Source: Azospirillum picis (GTDB lineage: Bacteria > Pseudomonadota > Alphaproteobacteria > Azospirillales > Azospirillaceae). From it: a DNA stretch of 64,000 bases. Where the stretch lies: assembly GCF_017876115.1 (NCBI RefSeq), contig NZ_JAGINO010000005.1, forward strand, positions 248,001 through 312,000, in the 5' to 3' direction. Shown piece after piece: positions 16,335 through 27,720 of this stretch; position 1 is the first letter of the stretch; the number at the start of each line of letters is the position of its first letter. Both the position numbers and the translations under genes were made by a program. The notes under the pieces were generated by a model, which was not told where the DNA came from, made no database searches, and was given only the letters and a program-made list of their open reading frames with translations.

Positions 16335-17603
16335 ATGGCTCAGGCTCAAGCCTCGAAATTCAAGAATCCGGTCGTGAACTGGATCGACAGCCGGCTGCCG
16401 ATCTTCACGATGCTGGATCACGAGTACAACCATTACCCGATGCCGCGGAACGTCAACTACCTGTGGGCGTTCGGCGCGATTGCCGGCATCATGCTGGTGA
16501 TCATGATCGCCACCGGCCTGTTCCTGGCGATGCAGTACTCCTCGCACACCTCGCTGGCCTTCGATTCGGTCGAGCGCATCATGCGCGACGTGAATTACGG
16601 CTGGCTCATGCGCTACGTGCACGCCAACGGCGCGTCGATGTTCTTCATCGCCGTCTACATCCACATGTTCCGCGGCCTGTATTACGGTTCCTACAAGGCC
16701 CCGCGCGAAATCCTGTGGATCCTGGGCGTCATCATCTTCCTCGTGATGATGGGCACCGCCTTCATGGGCTATGTGCTGCCCTGGGGCCAGATGAGCTTCT
16801 GGGGCGCCACCGTCATCACGAACCTGTTCTCGGCCTTCCCGATCGTCGGCGACCCGATCGTGACGCTGCTGTGGGGCGGCTTCTCGGTCGACAACCCGAC
16901 GCTGAACCGCTTCTTCGCGCTGCACTTCCTGCTGCCGTTCGTGCTGCTGGGCCTGGTGATCCTGCACACCGCCGCCCTGCACGTCTGCGGCTCGAACAAC
17001 CCGCTCGGCATCGACGCCAAGGGGCCGCAGGACACCGTGCCCTTCAACCCCTACGTCACCATCAAGGACGGCTTCGCCGTGGTGATCTTCCTGATCATCT
17101 ACGCGATCTTCGTGTTCTTCATGCCGAACTACATGGGCCATCCGGACAACTACATCCCGGCCAACCCGCTGGTGACGCCGGCCCACATCGTTCCGGAATG
17201 GTACTTCCTGCCCTTCTACGCGATGCTGCGCGCCATCCCCGACAAGCTGGGCGGCGTGCTGGCGATGTTCGGCTCGATCGCGCTGCTGGCCTTCCTGCCG
17301 TGGCTCGACCGCTCGAAGGTCCGTAGCTGCAAGTTCCGCCCGGTCTACCGCCAGTTCTTCTGGATCCTCGCCATCGACGCGCTGGTGCTGGGCTATGCCG
17401 GCGCCATGCCGGCCGAAGGCGCCTGGCTGATCATCGCCCGCATCGGCACCTTCTACTACTTCTTCCACTTCCTGGTGCTGCTGCCGGTCCTCGGCAAGCT
17501 GGAGCGCCCGCGTCCGCTCCCGACCAGCATCGCGGAGTCCGTTCTGAAGGGTGGGGGCGGCATCGCCGCCGGTGCCCATGCCAAGCCGATGGAGAAGGCG
17601 TGA
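16335..17603 (+). CDS. petB: Cytochrome b of the bc1 complex
   Basis: This encodes 422 aa. It is a multi-pass protein with eight predicted helices. [20 protein letters not shown] and the later [20 protein letters not shown] carry the His pairs for the two b haems, and the Qo-site [16 protein letters not shown] is present. It holds the quinol oxidation and quinone reduction sites. It is unsplit (full-length), unlike b6/subunit IV types. Its stop overlaps the petC start (TGATG). Confidence 0.98.
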   Translation: MAQAQASKFKNPVVNWIDSRLPIFTMLDHEYNHYPMPRNVNYLWAFGAIAGIMLVIMIATGLFLAMQYSSHTSLAFDSVERIMRDVNYGWLMRYVHANGASMFFIAVYIHMFRGLYYGSYKAPREILWILGVIIFLVMMGTAFMGYVLPWGQMSFWGATVITNLFSAFPIVGDPIVTLLWGGFSVDNPTLNRFFALHFLLPFVLLGLVILHTAALHVCGSNNPLGIDAKGPQDTVPFNPYVTIKDGFAVVIFLIIYAIFVFFMPNYMGHPDNYIPANPLVTPAHIVPEWYFLPFYAMLRAIPDKLGGVLAMFGSIALLAFLPWLDRSKVRSCKFRPVYRQFFWILAIDALVLGYAGAMPAEGAWLIIARIGTFYYFFHFLVLLPVLGKLERPRPLPTSIAESVLKGGGGIAAGAHAKPMEKA

Positions 17604-18364
17604 TGCGCGCGTTGAAGACTGCAATCCTTTCGGCGGCGCTGGCTCTCGGCATCGCCGGGGCCGCGCAGGCCGCCGAAGGGGTCCACATCCCGAAGCAGGA
17701 CTGGCCGCACAGCGGCATCTTCGGCACCATCGACAAGGCGTCGGCGCAGCGCGGCTTCCAGATCTACAAGGAAGTCTGCTCGGCCTGCCACTCCATGCGC
17801 CTGGTCCCGATCCGGACGCTGGCCGGCATCGGCTACAACGAAGAAGAGCTGAAGGCCATCGCCGCCAGCTACGAGGTGCAGGCCGGTCCGAACGACCAGG
17901 GCGAGATGTTCATGCGCCCCGGGCTTGCGTCCGACCGCTTCCCGTCGCCCTTCCCCAACGACCAGGCCGCCCGCGTGGCGAACAACGGCGCCCTGCCGCC
18001 GGACCTGTCGCTGATGGCGAAGGCCCGGGTCGGCGGCGAGGATTACGTCTACGCCTTCCTCACCGGTTTCGAGGAGGCGCCGGCCGACGTCCACCTGATG
18101 CCCGGCATGAACTACAACAAGGTGTTCCCCGGCCATCAGGTCGGCATGCCGAACATCCTGCAGCCCGACGGCGTCACCTTCGCCGACGGCACCAAGGCGA
18201 CGGTCGAGCAGCAGGCCCACGACGTGGCGACCTTCCTGACCTTCGCCGCGGAACCGCACCTGGACGCCCGCAAGCAGATGGGCGTGAAGGTCGTGCTGTT
18301 CCTGATCGTGCTGGCCGGCCTGATGTACGCCGTCAAGCGCAAGCTGTGGAGCACGCTGCACTGA
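17603..18364 (+). CDS. petC: Cytochrome c1 of the bc1 complex
   Basis: This encodes 253 aa from ATG 17603, overlapping petB by one base. The Sec signal peptide (about 1-23, ending AQAAE) is followed by the haem-binding CSACH (C59, C62, H63) and a distal Met-ligand region (HLMPGMNYNKVFPGHQ). The C-terminal membrane anchor is VVLFLIVLAGLMYAVKRKLW. It passes electrons from the Rieske protein to soluble cytochrome c in the periplasm. It is the last gene of the operon; two hairpins follow. Confidence 0.98.
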   Translation: MRALKTAILSAALALGIAGAAQAAEGVHIPKQDWPHSGIFGTIDKASAQRGFQIYKEVCSACHSMRLVPIRTLAGIGYNEEELKAIAASYEVQAGPNDQGEMFMRPGLASDRFPSPFPNDQAARVANNGALPPDLSLMAKARVGGEDYVYAFLTGFEEAPADVHLMPGMNYNKVFPGHQVGMPNILQPDGVTFADGTKATVEQQAHDVATFLTFAAEPHLDARKQMGVKVVLFLIVLAGLMYAVKRKLWSTLH

Positions 18365-18375
18365 GCCAGGGCGCC

Positions 18376-18441
18376 CCGCCGCTCAGGCGGCGAGCGTTTT
18401 TCGACTGGACAGGGCGCCCCTCGGGGCGCCCTGTTTCTTTT
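18376..18441 (+). terminator. Tandem rho-independent terminators of petABC
   Basis: The first hairpin is CCGCC-GCTCA-GGCGG (18376-18390), followed by CGAGCGTTTTT. The second, stronger one is CAGGGCGCCCC-TC-GGGGCGCCCTG (18410-18433), followed by TTTCTTTT. Both lie within 80 nt of the petC stop. Confidence 0.9.
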
Positions 18442-18482
18442 GGGGGTTCGGTCGTTCGGGCAAACCGCGGCAGAGGTGACGC

Positions 18483-19034
18483 ATGGTGGACAGGCTGATC
18501 GACGAGATCGTGGATTTCTGGTTCGACGAGGCGACCAAGCCCTACTGGTTCCGCCAGTCCGGCAGCTTCGACCGTGCGGTCGCCGATACGCTGGGACCGC
18601 ACCACGAGGCGGCGGCGCGGGGCGACTACGACCATTGGATGGACGATGTCGATGGCTGCATCGCGCTTTGCATCCTGCTCGACCAGGTGCCGCGCAACAT
18701 CCACCGGGGCGACCGGCGCGCCTTCGCCACCGATGCCAAGGCGCTTGCGGTCAGCGACCACGCGATCGCCAACGGGTTCGACCTGGAGTGCAACGCCGAC
18801 GAGCGGACCTTCCTCTACCTGCCCTACGAGCATCAGGAGGACCTCGCCAGCCAGGAGCGCTCGGTCGTCCTGTTCACCGAGCGGGTGGACGACCCGGAGG
18901 CCATCGACTATGCGCTGCGCCACCGCGAGGTGATCCGCCGTTTCGGCCGCTTCCCCCACCGCAACGCCGTGCTGGGCCGGCCCGGGACGCCGGAGGAAGA
19001 GGCGTTCCTGCAGGAGCCAGGATCGTCCTTCTGA
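18483..19034 (+). CDS. DUF924 family protein
   Basis: This encodes 183 aa. Family hallmarks are IDFWFDE-like VDFWFDEATKPYWFRQ at the start, ALCILLDQVPRNIHRGD in the middle, ERTFLYLPYEHQEDLASQE, and the closing GRFPHRNAVLGR. Members are all-helical, tetratricopeptide-like cytoplasmic proteins of unknown biochemical role. It lies alone between the petABC terminators and a convergent receiver-domain gene (gap 4 nt). Confidence 0.92.
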   Translation: MVDRLIDEIVDFWFDEATKPYWFRQSGSFDRAVADTLGPHHEAAARGDYDHWMDDVDGCIALCILLDQVPRNIHRGDRRAFATDAKALAVSDHAIANGFDLECNADERTFLYLPYEHQEDLASQERSVVLFTERVDDPEAIDYALRHREVIRRFGRFPHRNAVLGRPGTPEEEAFLQEPGSSF

Positions 19035-19038
19035 GGCG

Positions 19039-19602
19039 TCACGGCACCAGCCAGCGCTCCAGCGCTCCCAGCAGGTCGGCGCGGCGGACCGGCTTGGTCA
19101 GGTAGTCGTTCATGCCGGCCGCCAGGCAGCGGCTGCGGTCGTCCGGCTGGGCGTTGGCGGTGACCGCGATGATCGGGATGTGGGCACGCTCGCCGTCCAG
19201 CGACCGGATGGTCATGGTGGCGGACACCCCGTCCACGTCGGGCATGGCAACATCCATCAGCACCGCCTCCGGCGGCAGCGGCGACCGGACGACGGCGTCG
19301 ACCGCCTCGGCGCCGCCGGTGGCGGTCTCGACCGAGAAGCCGGCCTTGGCCAGCAGCCCGGCCACCACCATCCGGTTGGTGGGGCTATCGTCCACCACCA
19401 GCAGGCGGCCGCCGCGCGAGCGGGCCCAGTCCATCAGCCGGTCGGTATCGGCGCCGCGTGACGGCCGCGCCAGCGGCCGTTCGAGCACCGCTTCCAAGGG
19501 GCCGCCGGTTCCGGAGCCCGGCGCCAGGTCGGCGCCGAGCGCTTCCGGCGCGAAGGACCCTCCCCGCCGGGTTGTGGCATGATGCAGAATGTCACCGTCC
19601 AT
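19039..19602 (-). CDS. Stand-alone response-regulator receiver domain protein
   Basis: This encodes about 187 aa from ATG 19602 (19686 is an alternative start). The first 65 residues are variable; the rest is one receiver domain of the kind at the C-terminus of hybrid histidine kinases. Acidic residues are D71-D72, the phosphoacceptor is D117 (AVLMDVAMPDVDG), with T148 (AVTAN) and K170 (DYLTKPV). There is no output domain. It probably receives phosphate from a histidine kinase or Hpt protein encoded elsewhere. No kinase gene is adjacent. Confidence 0.88.
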   Translation of the reverse strand: MDGDILHHATTRRGGSFAPEALGADLAPGSGTGGPLEAVLERPLARPSRGADTDRLMDWARSRGGRLLVVDDSPTNRMVVAGLLAKAGFSVETATGGAEAVDAVVRSPLPPEAVLMDVAMPDVDGVSATMTIRSLDGERAHIPIIAVTANAQPDDRSRCLAAGMNDYLTKPVRRADLLGALERWLVP

Positions 19603-19788
19603 GGCCCGCCATTGGCAAAATGCAACGCAGCTTGCAGCGACCGGGCCGGCGACTCCGCAGGGAGGCTGCCGGCGATGGTCTTGCAAGCCATTCTCAGCAA
19701 ATGGTGGGCCAAGCCGGAGGTGCCGCCGCCTGGCGGAGGATCCGTTGCCCAGACGCTCGGCACCGATCTGGCGGTGATCTGGCGGCGA

Positions 19789-21237
19789 TCACTGCGGCGA
19801 CCGGTCCGGCGGGTTGAACAGGTAGGGCACGAAGCTGCGGTGGTGCTCGTCGACCCGCAGCTCGCTGCCGATCGGGGGAAAGGCGCGCTGCTGGCAGTCG
19901 GTGCGCTCGCATAGCCGGCAGTTCACTCCGATCGGCACGGCCGCCTTCAGGTCGGCGATGTCGATGCCGGCGGCATAGACCAGCTCCGGGGCGTGGCTCG
20001 CCTCGCAGCCCAGGCCGACGGCGAACTGCCGCGACGGCTTCAGGTAGGCGCCGCCGCGCTTGGTCACGGTGCGGGCGATGCTGATGTAGGCGGTGCGGTC
20101 GGGCATCTGGGCGAACTGCACCAGGATCTTGCCGGGCTGGGCGAAGGCCTCGTGGACGTTCCACAGCGGGCAGGCGCCGCCGAAGCGGGCGAAGTGGAAG
20201 CGGGTGGCCGAGTGGCGCTTGGTGATGTTGCCGGCCATGTCGACCCGGACGAAATAGAAGGGCAGGCCGCGCGCGCCGGGGCGCTGCAGGGTCGACAGCC
20301 GATGGCAGACCTGTTCGAAGCTGGCGGAGAAGCGGCTCTGCAACTGCTCGACGTCGTGGCGCAACGCGCGGGCCTGCGCCGCGAAGGCGCGGTAAGGCAT
20401 CACCAGCGCCCCGGCGAAATAGTTGGCCAGCCCGACCCGGCAGATCGACCGGGCGTCCTCGCTGGAGAATTTCGCCTGCTCCACCAGCCCGTCGATGACG
20501 TCGCCGAACTCCAGCAGGGCGATCTGGTTGGCCATGTGGAAGGCGCGGCTCGCGCCGTTCAGCAGCGCCGACAGCCGCAGCGTCCCGGTGGAGGCATCGT
20601 AGCTGCGCATGGCGGTGTCGCCGGCTTCGTCGGCGACCATCTTCACCCGCACGTCATGGCGGCGCTTCAGGTAGGCGGCCAGCTCGTTCAGCAGCGCCCC
20701 CGAATGGATCTTCTCCGCATCCCACAGCCGCTCGGCCGCCTCGTCCAGCGGGCCGATATAGTTGTTGTTGTAGTGGAAATAATCCCGCACCTCCTCGTAG
20801 GGGAACTGCGGTCCGGCGAAACTGTCGCCCTGCTCGCGGTTGGACAGGCTGTCGGCCAGCGACTGCACCCGCTCGTGGAGCTTCTGGTAGGCCTGGTGCA
20901 GGCCGAGCACCCGGCGGGCCAGTTCGGGGCTGGAGCCGACGGCACTGCGCAGTTCCGCCATGGTCGGCGGCGGTCCGGCGAACAGCGGGTCGGCCAGCGC
21001 CTCGCGCAGGTCGGAGACCAGGCGGCTGTCCTCGTCCTCCAGGAAGGCCGACAGTTCCAGTTCGAAGGTCGCGGCGATCCGCATCAGCACCGGCAGCGTC
21101 AGCGGCCGCTGGTTGTTTTCCAACTGGTTGAGATAGCTCGGCGAAAGCTCCAGCGCCTTGGCCAGCGATGCCTGGGTCAGGCCGCGCTGCTCGCGCAGGC
21201 GGCGCAGCTTGTAGCCGAGGAAGAGTTTCTTTTGCAT
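19789..21237 (-). CDS. pccR: Short-chain fatty acyl-CoA regulator (ScfR family), PccR-like
   Basis: This encodes 482 aa. An XRE-type HTH (about 8-62, LREQRGLTQASLAKALELSP) is followed by an ImmA/IrrE-like domain and a C-terminal domain of the ScfR family (GGACPLWNVHEAF, GLGCEASHA, CRLCERTDCQQRA). The C-terminal Cys set resembles a metal or thiol site. In Rhodobacter sphaeroides, PccR senses propionyl-CoA and controls propionyl-CoA carboxylase. Here the gene is divergent from pccB with half-sites (TTTGCAAA, TTCGCA) in the 236-nt gap. Function is inferred from family and context. Confidence 0.9.
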   Translation of the reverse strand: MQKKLFLGYKLRRLREQRGLTQASLAKALELSPSYLNQLENNQRPLTLPVLMRIAATFELELSAFLEDEDSRLVSDLREALADPLFAGPPPTMAELRSAVGSSPELARRVLGLHQAYQKLHERVQSLADSLSNREQGDSFAGPQFPYEEVRDYFHYNNNYIGPLDEAAERLWDAEKIHSGALLNELAAYLKRRHDVRVKMVADEAGDTAMRSYDASTGTLRLSALLNGASRAFHMANQIALLEFGDVIDGLVEQAKFSSEDARSICRVGLANYFAGALVMPYRAFAAQARALRHDVEQLQSRFSASFEQVCHRLSTLQRPGARGLPFYFVRVDMAGNITKRHSATRFHFARFGGACPLWNVHEAFAQPGKILVQFAQMPDRTAYISIARTVTKRGGAYLKPSRQFAVGLGCEASHAPELVYAAGIDIADLKAAVPIGVNCRLCERTDCQQRAFPPIGSELRVDEHHRSFVPYLFNPPDRSPQ

Positions 21238-21283
21238 GGCCGGAAAAACGCCCTCCCGGATCGGCTTATGGGATTCCGCCGCT

Positions 21284-21384
21284 TCTTCGCAAACTTAACA
21301 GCCGCCAATCCGCATTTGCAAAGGGCTTCGCAACTTCGCACCTTTTTGCGAAGAGGTGGTTTGAACGGGTGCGAAGTTTGTGAA
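21284..21384. promoter_or_regulatory. PccR operator cluster between pccR and pccB
   Basis: Several TTCGCAA/TTTGCAAA-like half-sites are present. These are TTCGCAAA at 21286-21293, TTTGCAAA-gggc-TTCGCAAC as a direct repeat with 4-nt spacing at 21315-21334, the inverted repeat CTTCGCA-cctttt-TGCGAAG at 21334-21353, and GCGAAGTTTG at 21371-21380. As I recall it, the reported PccR motif is two TTTGCAAA units 4 nt apart, which the second site fits. It is likely used both for autoregulation and pccB control. Confidence 0.7.
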
Positions 21385-21473
21385 TAATCCGCGACGTTCC
21401 GGCGAATGATTGCGTTGCCCGAGCCGGAGCGGGGTCCGACACATGAGGCGGCGCAAAGGATTGGAAACGCCCG

Positions 21474-23006
<1,533 letters not shown>

Positions 23007-23017
23007 GGGCCGGCAGC

Positions 23018-25018
23018 ATGTTCGAGAAGATCCTCATCGCCAACCGCGGCGAGATCGCCTGCCGCGTCATCCGCACGGCGCGCCGCATGGGCATCAAGAC
23101 CGTCGCGGTCTATTCCGATGCCGACAGGAACGCGCTGCATGTCGAGATGGCCGACGAGGCCGTCCACATCGGTGCCGCCCCCTCGGCGCAGAGCTACCTG
23201 CTGATCGACAGGATCGTGGATGCCTGCAGGAAGACCGGCGCCCAGGCGGTCCATCCCGGCTACGGCTTCCTGTCGGAGAAGCGCGAGTTCCAGGAGGCGC
23301 TGGCGGCGGCCGGCATCGCCTTCATCGGACCCGATGCCCACGCCATCCAGGCGATGGGCGACAAGATCGAATCCAAGAAGCTGGCCAAGCAGGCCGGCGT
23401 CTCGACCGTCCCCGGCTATCTCGGCGTCATCGCCGACGACGGCGAGGCGGTCACCATCGCCCGCGACATCGGCTATCCGGTGATGATCAAGGCGTCGGCC
23501 GGCGGCGGCGGCAAGGGCATGCGCGTGGCCTGGAACGACGAGGAGGCGCGCGAGGGCTTCCGTTCGGCCCAGAACGAGGCGCGCTCCAGCTTCGCCGACG
23601 ACCGCGTCTTCGTCGAGAAGTACATCCAGCAGCCGCGCCACATCGAGATCCAGGTGCTGGCTGACGGGCAGGGCACCTGCCTGTATCTGGGCGAGCGCGA
23701 ATGCTCGATCCAGCGCCGCCACCAGAAGGTCATCGAGGAGGCGCCCAGCCCCTTCCTCGACGCCGCCACCCGCAAGGCGATGGGCGAGCAGGCCGTCGCC
23801 CTGGCCAACGCGGTGCAGTACAAGTCGGCCGGCACGGTGGAGTTCATCGTCGACGCCGAGCGCAACTTCTACTTCCTGGAGATGAACACCCGCCTCCAGG
23901 TGGAGCATCCGGTCACCGAGCTGATCACCGGCCTCGACCTGGTCGAGCAGATGATCCGGGTGGCCGCCGGCCAGAAGCTGACGATCCGCCAGGAGGACGT
24001 CCGGCTGCATGGCTGGGCGGTCGAGGCGCGCGTCTATGCGGAGGACCCCTTCCGCAACTTCCTGCCCTCCACCGGCCGCCTGACCCACTACCGGCCGCCG
24101 GCCGCCGATCCGCATGTGCGCGTCGACACCGGCGTGTTCGAGGGCGGCGAGATCTCGATGTACTACGACCCGATGATCGCCAAGCTCTGCACCTGGGGCT
24201 CGACCCGCGATGCGGCGATCGGTCGGATGCGCGAGGCGCTGGACCAGTATTACATCCGCGGCGTCAGCCACAACATCCCGTTCCTGGCCTCTCTGATGGC
24301 CAACCAGCGCTTCGTCGACGGGCGGCTGACCACCAACTTCATCGCCGAGGAATATCCCAGCGGCTTCCACGCCTCCGACCTGCCGCCGGAAGATCCGGCG
24401 GTGCTGATCGCGGTGGCCGCCGTCATCCACCGCAGCCACAACGACCGCGACATCCAGATCTCCGGCAAGATGCCGGGCAGCAAGGTCAAGGTGCGCGACG
24501 ACTGGGTGGTGGTGCTGGACGGCACCGCCCATCCCGTGCACCTGCACCCGGCCGACGGCAGCCCGCAGCGCATCGGCTACGCCGTCGACATCGAGGGCCG
24601 GCACCACACGGTGTGGAGCGATTGGCAACTCGGCGAGCCGCTGTTCCGCGGCACCGTCAACGGCGAGCATGTCTGCGTCCAGATCGACCGCGTCGGCATC
24701 GGCTACCGCCTGCACCACGGCGGTGCGCAGGCGGTCGTCAAGGTGCTGACCCCGAAGGCGGCCAAGCTCGACGCGCTGATGCCGGTGAAGGCGCCGCCGG
24801 ACATGTCGAAGTTCCTGCTGTCGCCGATGCCGGGTCTGCTGGTGTCGCTGGCGGTGACGGAAGGCCAGGAGGTCAAGGCCGGCGAGGTGCTGGCCGTCGT
24901 CGAGGCGATGAAGATGGAGAACATCCTGCGCGCTGCGCAGGACGGAACGGTCGCGAAAATCCACGCAGCCCCGGGCGGCAGCTTGGCGGTCGATCAGAAG
25001 ATCGTGGAATTCGCTTAG
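23018..25018 (+). CDS. pccA: Propionyl-CoA carboxylase, alpha (biotin carboxylase/biotin carrier) chain
   Basis: This encodes 666 aa from ATG 23018. The biotin carboxylase domain spans about 1-450 (KILIANRGEIACRVIRTARR, ATP-grasp KASAGGGGKGMR, EMNTRLQVEHPVTE). A BT linker domain follows (about 480-585) and then a biotinyl domain ending VVEAMKMENILRA, with the biotinylated Lys at residue 632. It carboxylates its own biotin with ATP and bicarbonate and pairs with PccB. A repeat-bearing 186-nt gap separates it from the mutase gene. Confidence 0.97.
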   Translation: MFEKILIANRGEIACRVIRTARRMGIKTVAVYSDADRNALHVEMADEAVHIGAAPSAQSYLLIDRIVDACRKTGAQAVHPGYGFLSEKREFQEALAAAGIAFIGPDAHAIQAMGDKIESKKLAKQAGVSTVPGYLGVIADDGEAVTIARDIGYPVMIKASAGGGGKGMRVAWNDEEAREGFRSAQNEARSSFADDRVFVEKYIQQPRHIEIQVLADGQGTCLYLGERECSIQRRHQKVIEEAPSPFLDAATRKAMGEQAVALANAVQYKSAGTVEFIVDAERNFYFLEMNTRLQVEHPVTELITGLDLVEQMIRVAAGQKLTIRQEDVRLHGWAVEARVYAEDPFRNFLPSTGRLTHYRPPAADPHVRVDTGVFEGGEISMYYDPMIAKLCTWGSTRDAAIGRMREALDQYYIRGVSHNIPFLASLMANQRFVDGRLTTNFIAEEYPSGFHASDLPPEDPAVLIAVAAVIHRSHNDRDIQISGKMPGSKVKVRDDWVVVLDGTAHPVHLHPADGSPQRIGYAVDIEGRHHTVWSDWQLGEPLFRGTVNGEHVCVQIDRVGIGYRLHHGGAQAVVKVLTPKAAKLDALMPVKAPPDMSKFLLSPMPGLLVSLAVTEGQEVKAGEVLAVVEAMKMENILRAAQDGTVAKIHAAPGGSLAVDQKIVEFA

Positions 25019-25047
25019 CCGCAAGAAGAAAGTACCGAGAGGAAACG

Positions 25048-25145
25048 CGCCCCTGCCCCCTCCCTCCCTCCCTCCCCCCGCCGTCGGCGGTGGAGGGGCC
25101 GGATCCCCTCTCCCGCGGAGCGGGGGAGGGTTAGGGAGGGGGCAG
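25048..25145. repeat. CCCTCCC/GGGAGGG mosaic intergenic repeat (pccA-mutase gap)
   Basis: Blocks CCCCCTCCCTCC, GCCGTCGGCGGTGGAGGGG, CCCCTCTCCCGCGGAGCGGG and GAGGGTTAGGGAGGGGGCAG are arranged so that arms can pair into long hairpins. Related blocks lie at 32768-32822, 36774-36890 and 44685-44719. It may attenuate read-through from pccA to the mutase gene. Confidence 0.7.
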
Positions 25146-25204
25146 ACCACCCGGCACCTGTCAAAAATCAGCGTGCGACAACACCGCCACGTCAGGAGGC
25201 GTCG

Positions 25205-27358
25205 ATGACCGAGTTCCCGAAGAAGACCCTGGCCGATTGGGACAAGCTGGCCGCCAAGGATCTCGGCGCCGATGGCGACCTTGCCAAGCTGACCTGGAAG
25301 ACCCCGGAAGGGCTGGACGTCAAGGCGCTCTATACTGCCGCCGACCTGGAAGGGCTGGAGCTGGACACGCTGCCGGGCTTCCCGCCCTTCACCCGCGGCC
25401 CGCGCGCCACGATGTACGCGGTGAAGCCCTGGACCATCCGGCAATATGCCGGCTTCTCCACCGCCGAGGAATCGAACGCCTTCTACAAGGCCAACCTGAA
25501 GGCCGGCCAGATGGGCCTGTCGGTGGCCTTCGACCTCGCCACCCACCGCGGCTACGACAGCGACCATCCGCGCGTCGTCGGTGACGTCGGCAAGGCCGGT
25601 GTCGCCATCGACAGCGTCGAGGACATGAAGATCCTGTTCCAGGACATCCCGCTCGACAAGATGTCGGTGTCGATGACCATGAACGGGGCGGTGCTGCCGA
25701 TCCTCGCCGGCTACATCGTCGCGGCGGAGGAGCAGGGCGTCAGCCAGGACAAGCTGAGCGGGACCATCCAGAACGACATCCTCAAGGAGTTCATGGTCCG
25801 CAACACCTACATCTACCCGCCCGAACCCTCGATGCGGATCATCGCCGACATCATCGAGTACACCTCCCAGCACATGCCGAAGTTCAACTCGATCTCGATC
25901 TCCGGCTACCACATGCAGGAGGCCGGCGCGACGGCGGTGCAGGAGTTGGCCTTCACCATCGCCGACGGGCTGGAATATGTCCGCGCCGCGATGTCGAAGG
26001 GGCTGCCGGTCGACAAGTTCGCGCCGCGCCTGTCCTTCTTCTTCTCCATTGGCATGAACTTCTTCATGGAGATCGCCAAGCTTCGCGCCGCGCGCCTGCT
26101 GTGGTCGAGCCTGATGCAGGAGAAGTTCCAGCCGAAGGACGCGCGCTCGCTGGCGCTGCGCACCCACTGCCAGACCTCGGGCGTCTCGCTGACCGAGCAG
26201 GACCCCTACAACAACGTCATCCGCACCACCATCGAGGCGATGGCCGCGGTGCTGGGCGGCACCCAGTCGCTGCACACCAACGCCTTCGACGAGGCGCTGG
26301 GCCTGCCGACCAAGTTCTCCGCCCGCATTGCCCGCAACACCCAGTTGATCGTCGCCGAGGAGACCGGGGTCACCAAGGTGGTCGATCCGCTCGGCGGCTC
26401 CTACTACGTCGAGAACCTGACCCACAGCCTCGCCAAGGCGGCGATGGAACTCATCGAGCGGGTCGAGGAGATGGGCGGCATGACCAAGGCGGTCGAAAGC
26501 GGCATGCCCAAGCTGCTGATCGAGGAGGCCGCCGCCCGCCGCCAAGCCCGTGTCGACCGCAGCGAGGAGGTGATCGTCGGCGTCAACAAATACCGGCCGG
26601 AGAACCCCGAGATGGTCGACGTCCTCGACATCGACAACACCGCCGTCCGCGAGGCGCAGATCGCCCGCCTGCAGCGCATCCGCGCCACCCGCGACGAGGC
26701 CAAATGCCGGGAGGCGCTGGCCGCCCTGACCGAGGCCGCCGCGGCGAAGACCGGCAACCTGCTGGCCCTGTCGGTCGAGGCGACCCGCGCGCGCGCTACC
26801 GTCGGCGAGATCTCCGACGCTCTGGAGAAGGCCTTCACCCGCCATGTCGCGGTGATCCGCTCGGTGTCCGGCGTCTACGGCTCGGCCTACGAGGGCGACG
26901 CCGGCTTCAAGAAGATCCAGGAGGAGGTCGCCGCCTTTGCCGCCGAGGAGGGCCGCCGGCCGCGCATCCTGGTGGTCAAGATGGGTCAGGACGGCCACGA
27001 CCGCGGCGCCAAGGTGATCGCCACCAGCTTCGCCGACATCGGCTTCGACGTCGACATCGGGCCGCTGTTCCAGACCCCGGACGAGGCCGCCCGTCAGGCG
27101 GTCGAGAACGACGTCCACGTCATCGGCGTGTCGTCTCAGGCCGCCGGCCACAAGACGCTGGTGCCGCAGTTGATCGAGGAGCTGCGCAAGCAGGGGGCCG
27201 GCGACATCCTGGTGGTGTGCGGCGGCGTGATCCCGCCGCAGGACTACGACTATCTCTACCAGGCGGGAGCCGCCGCGATCTATGGCCCCGGCACCAACAT
27301 CCCGAAGGCGGCGTCGGACATCCTGGGCATCCTGCGCAAGCAGAAGGCGGTGGCGTGA
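25205..27358 (+). CDS. scpA: Methylmalonyl-CoA mutase, single-chain
   Basis: This encodes 717 aa. The TIM-barrel substrate domain (about 20-550; [55 protein letters not shown]) is followed by a B12-binding domain (about 580-710). That domain carries D596-x-H598-x-x-G601 (DGHDRGAK), IGVSSQAAG and [14 protein letters not shown]598 is the cobalt lower ligand. It interconverts (R)-methylmalonyl-CoA and succinyl-CoA, finishing the propionyl-CoA route to the TCA cycle. The epimerase and the MeaB/ArgK chaperone are not in the window. It lies 186 nt after pccA and is probably co-regulated by PccR. Confidence 0.97.
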   Translation: MTEFPKKTLADWDKLAAKDLGADGDLAKLTWKTPEGLDVKALYTAADLEGLELDTLPGFPPFTRGPRATMYAVKPWTIRQYAGFSTAEESNAFYKANLKAGQMGLSVAFDLATHRGYDSDHPRVVGDVGKAGVAIDSVEDMKILFQDIPLDKMSVSMTMNGAVLPILAGYIVAAEEQGVSQDKLSGTIQNDILKEFMVRNTYIYPPEPSMRIIADIIEYTSQHMPKFNSISISGYHMQEAGATAVQELAFTIADGLEYVRAAMSKGLPVDKFAPRLSFFFSIGMNFFMEIAKLRAARLLWSSLMQEKFQPKDARSLALRTHCQTSGVSLTEQDPYNNVIRTTIEAMAAVLGGTQSLHTNAFDEALGLPTKFSARIARNTQLIVAEETGVTKVVDPLGGSYYVENLTHSLAKAAMELIERVEEMGGMTKAVESGMPKLLIEEAAARRQARVDRSEEVIVGVNKYRPENPEMVDVLDIDNTAVREAQIARLQRIRATRDEAKCREALAALTEAAAAKTGNLLALSVEATRARATVGEISDALEKAFTRHVAVIRSVSGVYGSAYEGDAGFKKIQEEVAAFAAEEGRRPRILVVKMGQDGHDRGAKVIATSFADIGFDVDIGPLFQTPDEAARQAVENDVHVIGVSSQAAGHKTLVPQLIEELRKQGAGDILVVCGGVIPPQDYDYLYQAGAAAIYGPGTNIPKAASDILGILRKQKAVA

Positions 27359-27383
27359 GGCCGTTCCCGGCAAAGGCCGGCAC

Positions 27384-27430
27384 TTGATCCCGCCCATGGC
27401 CATGCGCATAGTGACTGCGCATGGCCATGG
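27384..27430 (+). promoter_or_regulatory. ccdAB promoter with 15-bp perfect palindromic operator
   Basis: CCATGGCCATGCGCA (27394-27408) and TGCGCATGGCCATGG (27416-27430) form a perfect inverted repeat with a 7-nt spacer. A candidate promoter, TTGATC (27384) and CATAGT (27407) spaced 17 nt apart, has its -10 inside the spacer region. This fits autorepression by a CcdA2-CcdB complex. Confidence 0.75.
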
Positions 27431-27438
27431 AGAAACCG

Positions 27439-27693
27439 ATGCCGGACACACGCCTGCCCTTCGACGCCTCGGCCCCGAAACGGGCGACCAACGTCAGCAT
27501 CAACAGCGACCTGCTGGAGCAGGCCCGGGCTATGGGCATCAACGTGTCGCGGGCCTGCGAGCGCGGCCTGGCCGACCAGATCACCGAGTTGCGGCACAAG
27601 TGCTGGTTGGAGGAGAACCGTGAGGCGCTGGACTCCTCCAACGCCTATGTCGAGGCGCACGGGCTGCCGCTGGCCCGGCATCGTCCCTGCTGA
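27439..27693 (+). CDS. ccdA: CcdA-type antitoxin
   Basis: This encodes 84 aa from ATG 27439, chosen because GGAG sits 7 nt upstream and the predicted transcription start is near 27419. In-frame ATGs at 27421 and 27427 lie in the operator. The N-terminal ribbon-helix-helix (RATNVSINSDLLEQARAMGI, NVSRACERGLADQI) binds the operator. The C-terminal half (CWLEENREALDSSNAYVEAH, ending LPLARHRPC) matches the CcdB-neutralising region. It is followed by the toxin gene after 27 nt. Confidence 0.93.
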   Translation: MPDTRLPFDASAPKRATNVSINSDLLEQARAMGINVSRACERGLADQITELRHKCWLEENREALDSSNAYVEAHGLPLARHRPC

Positions 27694-27720
27694 TGCGCCC
27701 CTGCTGATCGGGGCCTGCCG

